Shown here in pieces: positions 33,483 through 42,100 of a stretch of 64,000 nucleotides of DNA; positions within the stretch are counted from its first letter, which is position 1, and each line of letters starts with the position of its first letter. This DNA comes from Bdellovibrionia bacterium (lineage in GTDB: Bacteria; Bdellovibrionota; Bdellovibrionia; Bdellovibrionales; JAGQZY01). The stretch covers positions 1-64,000 of the forward strand of contig JAUICP010000003.1 in NCBI GenBank assembly GCA_030427805.1. The letters run 5' to 3'. A program made the position numbers and the translations under genes. Under the pieces are notes generated by a model, which was not told the origin of the DNA, made no database searches, and was given only the letters and a program-made list of their open reading frames with translations.

Positions 33483-34172
33483 ATGACCTATCCCTTTGAT
33501 CAAAAACTTGCCATTGCCGTCTTTGTCAAAACCCCAGGAATGAGCCCGGCAAAAACCCGTCTCGGAAAAAGTATCGGACAAGAGAACGCCGAAGAGTTTT
33601 ACCTGCATTGTTTAAATATTCTCGATCAACGCTTGATCGACTTTAAAACTCAATTTTCTAGCACCATCGAAGTCTATTGGTCCGTCGCTGAAGAAGAGGG
33701 CTTAGATGCCCCCATTTGGCAAAATCACTTGCGAATTTTTCAAGGCGCGGGAACCCTCGGACAGAAACTTTTTAGCACACAAGAGCAGCTTTTTTTGCGA
33801 CACAAGAAAATCGCTTTTATTGGCGCCGACCTGCCGCAAATCCCTCTCGATCCACTTTTAGAATTTGCGCAAAATTCTTCAAAAAACACGATTCAGTACG
33901 GCCCAAGTCAAGATGGGGGCTTTTATCTCTATATGTCGGATCGTTCATTTTCAAAAAACGTTTGGGAAAACGTTGAGTACAGTAGTGAGCAAACACTTAA
34001 GCAGTTACGAGAACAGATGATTCAAGAAGATCCCTCAATCGAGGAGCAAAACCTTCTGCCCATATTCCAAGATGTTGACGAAATCTCTGATCTAAAAAAA
34101 CTTAAAACGAACTCTAAAATTGACTCTCCCGATTACAAAAGTCTCCGAATTTTTCTCGATCAGATCGTTTAG
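33483..34172 (+). CDS. DUF2064-type glycosyltransferase of the arsenosugar cluster
   Basis: 229 residues in the DUF2064 / arsenosugar-associated nucleotidyl- or glycosyltransferase family. Diagnostic blocks are FVKTPGMSPAKTRLG near the start, IGADLPQIPLD (acidic metal site) and GPSQDGGFYLY. It probably supplies or transfers the sugar with the upstream family-2 enzyme. The last quarter ends in a short helix with no further domain. Confidence 0.88.
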   Translation: MTYPFDQKLAIAVFVKTPGMSPAKTRLGKSIGQENAEEFYLHCLNILDQRLIDFKTQFSSTIEVYWSVAEEEGLDAPIWQNHLRIFQGAGTLGQKLFSTQEQLFLRHKKIAFIGADLPQIPLDPLLEFAQNSSKNTIQYGPSQDGGFYLYMSDRSFSKNVWENVEYSSEQTLKQLREQMIQEDPSIEEQNLLPIFQDVDEISDLKKLKTNSKIDSPDYKSLRIFLDQIV

Positions 34173-34580
34173 ATTCCCATGAATTGGTTTCATTTCGGCA
34201 CCAAAATAATGGATTCTATTGACCTTTCTTGCGGCATTAACGGCTGATTTTGTCACAACCAGCAAGTGCCTCTTATTGTTAAACTTGTCTATTGACTGAT
34301 CATTCGCATTCTAAAGAAATTACACCATGGCACACTCACTGCACAGTCAAGAAACAGCTAGCAGATCTTCCCTCCCGTGGATGAGAACTAGCGGCCCTTG
34401 TCGCGCTCCCCTTCCCCCCCTGGGTCTTTGCGAGGCAGGGGTTTTTTTTGCTCTGATTAGCTTATTTTCAAAATTTACTCCTCCCCGACCAAACCCTCCC
34501 ATTTTATGAATCCGTAAATTCTCTTCGCTAGTGATGACAGAGCCAACTGACTTTGTAAGACTCTTATGTAGGAGTGATCA
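34173..34580 (+). other. 408-bp intergenic region with a possible structured transcript
   Basis: No convincing gene. A 60-codon frame (34327-34509) has no ribosome binding site and unusual composition. AGCTAG...CTAGC (pairing GCTAG with CTAGC around 34357-34394) and the GC-rich C-tract lead into a hairpin with a T8 tail. This gives the look of a short non-coding RNA ending at 34449, or a leader of the downstream permease. Both are inference. Confidence 0.3.
34417..34449 (+). terminator. rho-independent terminator in the gap before the permease
   Basis: CCCCTG-N13-CAGGGG followed by T8. The 6-bp GC stem and strong T-tract are a classic terminator, but it is 245 bp beyond the last coding stop, which suggests a separate transcript. 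Confidence 0.65.
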
Positions 34581-35861
34581 ATGTCAGATAAGAAAATCAC
34601 CTTTAAAGAAGCCCTGATTCAACTCAAAGAAAAAAGATTCGTCGTTGCATTACTGATGGGCTTTGCCGCTGGTCTTCCACTGATGCTAACACTTCGAACC
34701 ATGCAAGCTTGGATGAAAGATGCAGGCCTGGATTTGACGACCATTGGACTCGTCGCTCTTATTCAACTTCCTTACACAATCAAATTTTTATGGTCCCCTA
34801 TACTTGACCGATACACGTTACCTTTTCTTGGACGAAGAAGAGGGTGGCTGGCCCTGTCTCAAATGTTGTTGTTTTTATTTATCATTCTTCTGGCGTTTTT
34901 GGATCCGAGAGATAATCTAGGTCTCCTAGTCGCTATTGCCGTTATTGTTTCCTATGTCGGTGCCACTCAAGACATATTGATTGATGCTTACCGAAGAGAA
35001 ACTCTAGCCGAAGAAGAGCTTGGTATGGGTTCGACCGTTTATATTTACGGCTACAGAGTAGCAATGTATGTGACCACTGCAGGCGCAATGATTATTGCAG
35101 GATACCTTTCCTGGAAGGCCGCCTATATTGCGATGGGTGCAGCTGTAGTCGTTGGTCTTCTGACGACATTGTGGGCCGATGAACCTGAGGATGTTCCTGG
35201 CGCTCCAAGAACTTTGAAAGAAGCAGTTATTCTTCCCTTTCTAGAGTTTTTCAAAAGGAAAGGCGCACTCCTAATTCTCCTTTTTATAATACTATATAAA
35301 CTAGGAGATACCATGGCAGGAAATATGGTGACGCCATTTTATCTCGATATCGGCTTCTCATTAAAGGAAATCGCACTAATCACTAAAACCATAGGACTTT
35401 TTTCGACTTTGATAGGGGCCTTCATTGGAGGACTCATTATTTATAAATTAGGAATTAAAATATCTTTGTATGTTTTCGGTGTATTTCAAGCAATTTCTAC
35501 AGCCGGATTTGCGCTATTGAATGAGATAGGAAGTTATCAATGGATGCTAGCTGCAACCGTAACGTTTGAAGACCTCTCTGCAGGAATGGGAACTGCCGCC
35601 TTTATGGCATTGATGGCTTCGCTATCAGATAAGCGATTTACGGCCACTCAATATGCTTTGCTCACATCACTAATGAAAATACCTCAGGTTTTTGTTGCTG
35701 CACCCACGGGGCTCATGGCCGAAAAAATGGGATGGACCCCCTTCTTCCTTTTCTGTGCCGTTATAGCAATTCCGGGTCTTTTGATTTTACACAAAGTAAT
35801 TCATCTGACTAAAACCGAAATTAAAGTCGACGATGGGCAAACGAAACCAGTTGAAGCCTAA
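34581..35861 (+). CDS. AmpG-like MFS permease
   Basis: 426 residues with about 12 transmembrane helices. The N-terminal GFAAGLPLMLTLRTMQAWM, then TTIGLVALIQLPYTIKFLWSPILDR and FLGRRRGWLALSQ, match the AmpG muropeptide (anhydro-MurNAc-peptide) permease. AmpG recycles peptidoglycan fragments; here it may alternatively move sugar-linked compounds next to the arsenosugar genes. The start ATG follows TAGGAG. The 3' end faces the OMP gene with a seven-base gap. Confidence 0.85.
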   Translation: MSDKKITFKEALIQLKEKRFVVALLMGFAAGLPLMLTLRTMQAWMKDAGLDLTTIGLVALIQLPYTIKFLWSPILDRYTLPFLGRRRGWLALSQMLLFLFIILLAFLDPRDNLGLLVAIAVIVSYVGATQDILIDAYRRETLAEEELGMGSTVYIYGYRVAMYVTTAGAMIIAGYLSWKAAYIAMGAAVVVGLLTTLWADEPEDVPGAPRTLKEAVILPFLEFFKRKGALLILLFIILYKLGDTMAGNMVTPFYLDIGFSLKEIALITKTIGLFSTLIGAFIGGLIIYKLGIKISLYVFGVFQAISTAGFALLNEIGSYQWMLAATVTFEDLSAGMGTAAFMALMASLSDKRFTATQYALLTSLMKIPQVFVAAPTGLMAEKMGWTPFFLFCAVIAIPGLLILHKVIHLTKTEIKVDDGQTKPVEA

Positions 35862-35868
35862 TTAGTAC

Positions 35869-36531
35869 CTAGAGGCGGAAGTGAATGCCGCAGACAAGGC
35901 CGAACTCCGCTAGAGTAGCCGGGGCCGCTGAGACATCAAAGATTGTTGTACCGGCAATGAGTTCAGGTCTGAGAACAAAGCGCGGCAGCCAATGATAATC
36001 AACACCGACGTGAATACCAAAAAAAATTCCACTGGAACCAATCTTAGAAACAACGTCTCTTTCACGGCCAATGGCCCCATTGGCGATCCCTGTGCCGAAA
36101 CCAACAAATGGGGACCACCTTTGCAAGGTCACTGAACTTTCGAGTTCTTTTCGCGGTATTATTGGAACAGGATTAAGATAGTAGTAGCGAAGGGAACCGC
36201 CGGTAAAACCAACACCCGTCGAAAAAGGACCAAAGCGAAACCCTCTTCGATGGCCAATGGCCACCGTCCACTGATCGTGAATAACGGTCTCAACACTTAT
36301 TCCAAAATAACCAGGAGATTCTGCTCTGGAGATATCAAAGGTTTGGGTGTCACCGACCCGAACATTTTTTTCGATACCACTGGCACCAAATCCACCGAGA
36401 ACTCCGTAAACGAGATCCGATGGATCAAAGCGCCAGGCTTGGGCCGTCGAGGTCATCAGAAACGTCAGGAATAACACCAAGAAACTTTGGAAGTTTTGAT
36501 TCAAGTTGGGTCTAAGCTGCAAAATCCTCAT
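35869..36531 (-). CDS. outer-membrane beta-barrel protein (FliF/FliG-like locus)
   Basis: 220 residues with a signal peptide (LVLFLTFLMTSTAQA), then alternating Gly/aromatic strands (YFGISVETVIHDQWTVAIGHRRGFRFG) and a terminal HFRL, consistent with an 8-10-strand barrel. The start overlaps the 3' end of the FliF/FliG-like gene by 20 bases, so the two are co-translated and probably function together. No named family recognised. Confidence 0.7.
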   Translation of the reverse strand: MRILQLRPNLNQNFQSFLVLFLTFLMTSTAQAWRFDPSDLVYGVLGGFGASGIEKNVRVGDTQTFDISRAESPGYFGISVETVIHDQWTVAIGHRRGFRFGPFSTGVGFTGGSLRYYYLNPVPIIPRKELESSVTLQRWSPFVGFGTGIANGAIGRERDVVSKIGSSGIFFGIHVGVDYHWLPRFVLRPELIAGTTIFDVSAAPATLAEFGLVCGIHFRL

Positions 36532-38317
36532 CCGATGTATACCCTATTGATTGGATCGCTTCATCAAGGGCTATCTCCCCCTTCTGAACCATTTTTACCA
36601 ATTTGTCGTGTAAAGAGCTTATGTAAGCCTCTTTCTCACTGTCGGGCATGCGATCGGGTCTTGCTAAATCATCGGCCAAGATCTTTTTTGTTCTTGGCGA
36701 AACAAGCTCGAGCATAAAGTCAGCCATGTCGGGAACGATGCGCGCGTAAGCCATCAACTCCTCGTTATTAGCTTTCTTTAAAATCATTTCGAGCGGGCCC
36801 GGAGACCACTGCTCTAAGAAAGCAATATGAGGGTTTGTCATTTTAAACTGCTCAATGACGGGCCCCTCGACCTTTGGCAAGACTCTAATTGCCTCAACTA
36901 GATCCATTGTATCGATCAGTTTAGATAAGGTCAAAGAGAGTGAAACTTTGGACTCGTCCACTTCCTCACCAAAGTAGGGAGCAATTTTCTCTTCCATTTC
37001 AGAAAGACTATCTTTACTGATATCCGAGAGTTTTGCCGCAGCATTAAGCAACTCGACCTTTTTACTGCGCTCGAGGTTAGCGAAGTATCCCCGCCTCATC
37101 CCCTCTGGCATGTAAAGAGATACGATCGTTTGTATATCGACATCGTTTCCAAGTAGAACTTTATTAACGGTTCCAAGTGGTGCTTTACCAACAAAACTAA
37201 AAGGTCTGTGAAGAGACTCGGTACCGAGGTTCAAAGAGGCCACGAGATCCCAATAGGTTTTATTCACAAGCTGGTACTTCTTTTCATTGGGAAGATCGTG
37301 CATTTTTGCAAAGGTATCACCCATTTTCTGCTTGAACTCCTGTGGAATGGGCAAACTCCCCAAAACACTTCCAGAAATTTCTGCAAAACAAGCAATTTGC
37401 ATCAAACCGTCTTCACCTTGCTCGCACCACTCGTTAATGACGTTTCTCACTTCGCCAAGCATTTTTGGCGCGAGTTCACGTATTTGACCCGATAGCTGAT
37501 CGATTTTACCTAGGAGCGTAGGATCGGAGTCCATATCGAGGCCCGCGGCGGCAATCACTCCACCAGCGCCTGGCTCTGCACCTTCTCCAGCACCGGCTCC
37601 GCCACCTTCGAGTTTATTATTGATCGAAATGGGTGGCCCGGCTTCGCCCTTTTTAGCTCCGCTACCAGAAAGAATCTTAAACAAAAGTACACCCAGCAAG
37701 ATACTTAAAGCCATGACCATGTGGCCGGCTAAATCCTGGAGCTCTTTTAATTGGTCTACCAAGGTTTTTTGTGGAACTTCCTTTGGTGGAGGAAGGGGCG
37801 CAGGAGCTTCAATGGGATTTTTAATAAATTGAACTTGGGCCTTACCGATGGAACCGAATTCACTTTTAACGCGTGAACTGAGCCACTGATCGACCGTCTT
37901 CTTTGTCTCTTCACCCATGTTGTCTTTAAGGCCCACTTGAATATTGACCGATCGAATCGTGTATTTTTCAAGGGGATCGACTGCTCCCTGGGGCGTAATC
38001 GCATAGCGATCAAACAATTCATCAGCGTTGAGGTAACCCAAGTCTAAATCGGTAAACGGCCTTTGATTGGTCGTTTGTGCCCGCTGCTTTTCGTTGGAAG
38101 AATTAATTTCGATTCGGGCTCCGACGCGAAAGTGATTGCGATCAACGATTGTGGAAAGCTCTAGGCTATAGCGTTGAACGATCATCGACTCTAAGCGCGT
38201 TTTTGCACTGAGGACATCCGCTTTGCGCAAGGGACCACTTTGTCCGAAAGCGCCCATAGGCAGTGCCATGAGAAGTGCAAAAATAATTCGAATGTTTAAA
38301 ACGCGAAGTAAGCTAAT
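36512..38317 (-). CDS. FliF-like periplasmic domain-TM-FliG-like fusion protein
   Basis: About 601 residues. An N-terminal hydrophobic segment (IIFALLMALPMGAFG) leads to a periplasmic part resembling the second ring-building domain of FliF (YTIRSVNIQVGLKDNM). A transmembrane helix near residue 205-225 (MVMALSILLGVLLFKIL) and a Gly-rich linker follow. A helical cytosolic part then resembles FliG middle and C-terminal domains (PFSFVGKAPLGTVNKVLL; LKKANNEELMAYARIV; SPRTKKILADDL). Charged torque-helix residues of FliG look poorly kept. The frame has no ATG/GTG/TTG before the signal; ATT 38317, with AGGGA upstream, is the likely start. ATG 38269 would cut into the signal. Confidence 0.65.
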   Translation of the reverse strand: MSLLRVLNIRIIFALLMALPMGAFGQSGPLRKADVLSAKTRLESMIVQRYSLELSTIVDRNHFRVGARIEINSSNEKQRAQTTNQRPFTDLDLGYLNADELFDRYAITPQGAVDPLEKYTIRSVNIQVGLKDNMGEETKKTVDQWLSSRVKSEFGSIGKAQVQFIKNPIEAPAPLPPPKEVPQKTLVDQLKELQDLAGHMVMALSILLGVLLFKILSGSGAKKGEAGPPISINNKLEGGGAGAGEGAEPGAGGVIAAAGLDMDSDPTLLGKIDQLSGQIRELAPKMLGEVRNVINEWCEQGEDGLMQIACFAEISGSVLGSLPIPQEFKQKMGDTFAKMHDLPNEKKYQLVNKTYWDLVASLNLGTESLHRPFSFVGKAPLGTVNKVLLGNDVDIQTIVSLYMPEGMRRGYFANLERSKKVELLNAAAKLSDISKDSLSEMEEKIAPYFGEEVDESKVSLSLTLSKLIDTMDLVEAIRVLPKVEGPVIEQFKMTNPHIAFLEQWSPGPLEMILKKANNEELMAYARIVPDMADFMLELVSPRTKKILADDLARPDRMPDSEKEAYISSLHDKLVKMVQKGEIALDEAIQSIGYTSDEDFAA

Positions 38318-38320
38318 CTC

Positions 38321-39016
38321 TTAATTCCCTGTTGCCGGTTGAGCTGGTTTTGCGCCCTGCTGAGGTGCCGTGTTTCCACTGGCTGGAACTCGAGGAGGAA
38401 GCCTCGTCGGAAGCTTTAAGGTCTGTCGCACCTTAGCCGCCATATCGATAGCTGTCTTCATTTCTGGGTTCGCAGCAATGGCACTCTCATACCACTTTAA
38501 ACTCTCTTCAAATTTACCCTGGCCGTAGTAAATGGCCGCTTTCATGCTCAAAGCACGATCAAACTCTGGAAAGACCGCAAGAATTTTATCGATTTCAATC
38601 AAAGCTCGTTCAAGCTGCTGGCTCCGAGCAAATTGCTGAGTCAGAAATAATTTGTTCAAAATATCCTGAGCCGTTTTTAATTCTTCTTTTGAGCTCTTTT
38701 TTGATCTCAATTTAATATTTAATTGAGTGTCGAGCTGGCCGCTTCCGTTAACTGGAATATAGAGATCACGATCAACAAAACCATCCTTCTTAATAAGTAC
38801 GTTCACGAGACCCCCAGGAGAATTTTGCCCTTTGAGAATCTCTTCGAGCTCTACTCCTGTTTTTGTCACAGGTGTCGGCCCCAATGGACTCTCCTCACCC
38901 GTTGTTTGATCGACTATAAAAACCTCAGCCTTATCGGGTTCCGTCAAAACTTTGAAGGACGTCGCACAAGCTGAGAGTAGAATCAATCCTAAAAAACATA
39001 CTATTAAACGTTTCAT
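38321..39016 (-). CDS. PEGA-TPR lipoprotein
   Basis: 231 residues with a lipobox (LILLSAC). Residues 20-105 include a PEGA-type domain (KVLTEPDKAEVFIVD, GLVNVLIKKDGFVDRDLYI). Residues 110-200 hold two to three TPR units (LERALIEIDKILAVFPEFDRALSM, AAIYYGQGKFEESLKWYESAIAANP). A Pro/Ala/Gln-rich tail ends the protein. PEGA lipoproteins often bind peptidoglycan or surface-layer partners. The next gene begins, apparently at ATT, three bases after its stop, so the three genes form one transcript. Confidence 0.8.
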   Translation of the reverse strand: MKRLIVCFLGLILLSACATSFKVLTEPDKAEVFIVDQTTGEESPLGPTPVTKTGVELEEILKGQNSPGGLVNVLIKKDGFVDRDLYIPVNGSGQLDTQLNIKLRSKKSSKEELKTAQDILNKLFLTQQFARSQQLERALIEIDKILAVFPEFDRALSMKAAIYYGQGKFEESLKWYESAIAANPEMKTAIDMAAKVRQTLKLPTRLPPRVPASGNTAPQQGAKPAQPATGN

Positions 39017-39195
39017 AGCAACCTTTTCCGTTCACTATACTCTTCGTAACGATGAGTCTGATCCTTTACAGCTCTTAGGCTTGATCTTGACCAAGGTCTC
39101 AGAGAATTCGTCACTTTTTTGACAACTTACCAAAAGTCTAGCTGGACGAAAGGTGTAGTTTTCGAAAGAATTGTCACATTTAAGAACACATGTAT

Positions 39196-42100
39196 TTACT
39201 GAACTTCGATGACGATCATTGAACTCACGAAATTAATGAATCCGGCTCCTGGGTTGACCCGAGTCATGAAGCGATCACCAGAGGTTAGTGTAAGCGCTCC
39301 GGAGGTCTGTACAGCGGTGCTATCGTTATTAAATAGAATGGGTGAGCCAGCCACTTCGCTCAAACCTGCCGCGCCAGAGTCATCGCTGTGATGAAGAAGA
39401 GAAACCGTGACATCAGAAGAGGCGTCGTCGGTAACAACGGCTCTAAAATAGGTCGTTGGATTCGAATACTGACTCAGATCGATTAAAGCTCGCTCCTCGG
39501 TATAGTCTTCAGAAGAACTCACGCTAGACCGGTAGGAATTGAGACGATGAATGATCTGTGCTTTTGATAGGTTTTCTAATCGCACCCAAATCCCCGCCTT
39601 GTAGAGTCTGACACTCCCTCCGCTACAGTCAATCTCACAGCGTAAGACGGGCTCAAATAGATCGCCGTTATTAGCAAGGGTAAATTGATCCACACCCTCG
39701 TCAAAAGGCACTGAGGCTAAATCAATTGTATTGTTGTAAAAACGAGTTTCGGTTCGCTCTACTAGCTGACCCGAGTTTGAGTTTTGTAGAGCGACGATAC
39801 CACTCGATGTTCCCTGAGTTGCAACTAAGGCTTCAAACTGCCACGCATTGAAATCAACAATTTTAGAGAGCTTGGTCGTGTCTTTAAGAAACCTTCCTCC
39901 ATTGGGAACTTCTTCAAAACTTTCTGACGATGTCGAATAAACACCAATACTAGCATCTTGATTATTAGGCGACTCATCGGAACTACTCAAAGGAAAGTAA
40001 AGTCTTGTCTTGGTCGCATCGGTCTGATTAACGTAGGCCTTCGCTCCGTAAACATTGAGATCTCCGTCATTCGTCGTTTGTTCGACCTGTATTCTATAAA
40101 TTTCATATCCCGCGGTTGGCGTAAAAGTCGTGCGATAGCGCGTGGGAGTACCTACTCCCGACGGAATAAGAAGGCTTCCAACGACGACATCTGACTCGTT
40201 GACCAAGTGAACATTTCGAGCGGCCCCATCTGAATTAGTCGCTATAACTTCAAATTCATAGCTCGTCACACCGTCGTAGGCATCTGTATCAATACTTGTT
40301 TGCGAGCGTTCAAAACTGATGGCTCCCAAAGAGCTTGATGACATTTTCACGTCCGTTAACTCAATGGGAACTTGCAAATCAATATAGCCCGAACGAACAA
40401 TCGAGTCCTCATTCGAATATTGTGACCGACTTCCATCGGCAAAAATGGCTTCAACAACATAAAAATAATTTCCATTGGCCTCAATTGCTGAGTCCGTATA
40501 GGAATTCGTACCTACGTTGGCGATAATCCCATAAGGGCCGCCGGTAACATTACTTCGTCTGACATTATAGGTTACAGCTCCAGCTAAAGTATCCCAGCTG
40601 AGGTCAATTCCTCCTGTGGAGTTACTCGCTGCAAGGTTTGTCGGACCACCATTAAGATCCACAGCCTGTTCCGTCGAGTACGCCGAGGGAACGCCCGAAT
40701 AACTGAGCGAGCGAATGACATAGAAATAACGATTTCCAGCCACGACACTCGTATCGTCATAGGAAGTATCTGTTGGTCCTGGGCTAGCAACGAGTGAATA
40801 AGGTCCACCCTGTGTTGTCGACCTCAAAATTTCATAACCTTGAATACTCGGAGTTTGAATCCAACTGAGGTTCACCTCTGAATTAGTTGTAGCTGAAGCA
40901 TAAAATCCTACTGGTACTAGTGGACTTGTACTTAAATTCACACCGTCACTAGCTACCGACATTGACATCTCAGCGCCACTGGCATTGAAACCCTGATACT
41001 TGTAGTAATAGGTATAGTTAGGATCGACGGTATTATCTTGATAGGTGTTGACCCCAACTCCAGATGCGATCTCATCAAAGACAAATCCATCCAACGAGCG
41101 GTAAACTGAATAGTTAACAGCCCCAGGAATGGCAACCCAATCGACCTGAACCGTCGAGGCATCAAAATATTGTGCGTCGGGTTTTGTCGGCTCTAACTGG
41201 GGAACAATTATAACTTCATTAGAGTAAGGAGATTCAGTCGAGCCAATCAAAGCTTTTACCGAGAAAAAGTAGGTCGTGTCCGTTGTATTCCCGATGACGA
41301 CAATCCCGTGACTTCCGCTAGAGCTTCTGACTGGAGCTCCATAGGCACCCGAACTTGTCGCCCTATAAATATTGTAGGATGTCGCAGAGGGAACGGATGC
41401 CCAGGACAGTATAATTTCCGTACCCGTATTATTGTTTTCAGCCACGAGATCCGTTGGCGTCGACGGATTTCTCCCCGGAGTGTGCCCTGTACTACTTGGC
41501 GACTCTAAACTCTGCACACCGTAGTCCACGACAAATTTATAAAAGTATATACTACCGTTGACGACCGTCATGTCGACATAATTGGTCGATGGGTAATCCG
41601 TAGCGATTGGAGTAAAGTTTATCCCATCTGTAGATCGATATAGATCATAATCGACAGCTCCCGCAAGAGGTGTCCAATTAATCTCAATCTGTCCGTCACC
41701 AACAATTCCCGATGGAGCCGAAGGTTGAGAAAAAGTGGAAGCCGAGGTTGGCGTTGACGTATAATCCGTGAGAGCTACTGTTGCAATAACTCTAACAAAG
41801 TATTCCGTTTGCGGTAGGAGTCCCGTAATATTGAAAGTATTGACTCCGGTTGAACCTTTTAGAACATAAGGACCACCGACGTTTGTAGCGACCTCAACTT
41901 TGTAAAGGGTCGCACCGCTCACATGGGGCCAATCGGCACGCATATTTGAAGTACTATTAACCGTCAGACTCACGTTCGAAGGAATCGTCGTATCCGTCAA
42001 CATCCCAGACTTACCAACTGACATTTGCCCTCGGGTTAAGTCAGCAAATCGAGCTTGAACTTTGTAGTAATACCCAACTCCACTCGCCGCAGTTGTATCG

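Noticed and set aside
34327-34509. 60-codon frame MAHSLH... after the arsenosugar genes
   Set aside because: No ribosome binding site, atypical Pro-rich composition, and it reads through a terminator hairpin.
36512-38317. A complete flagellar rotor locus
   Set aside because: Only a FliF/FliG-like fusion is found; no FliM, FliN, rod or hook genes are present.
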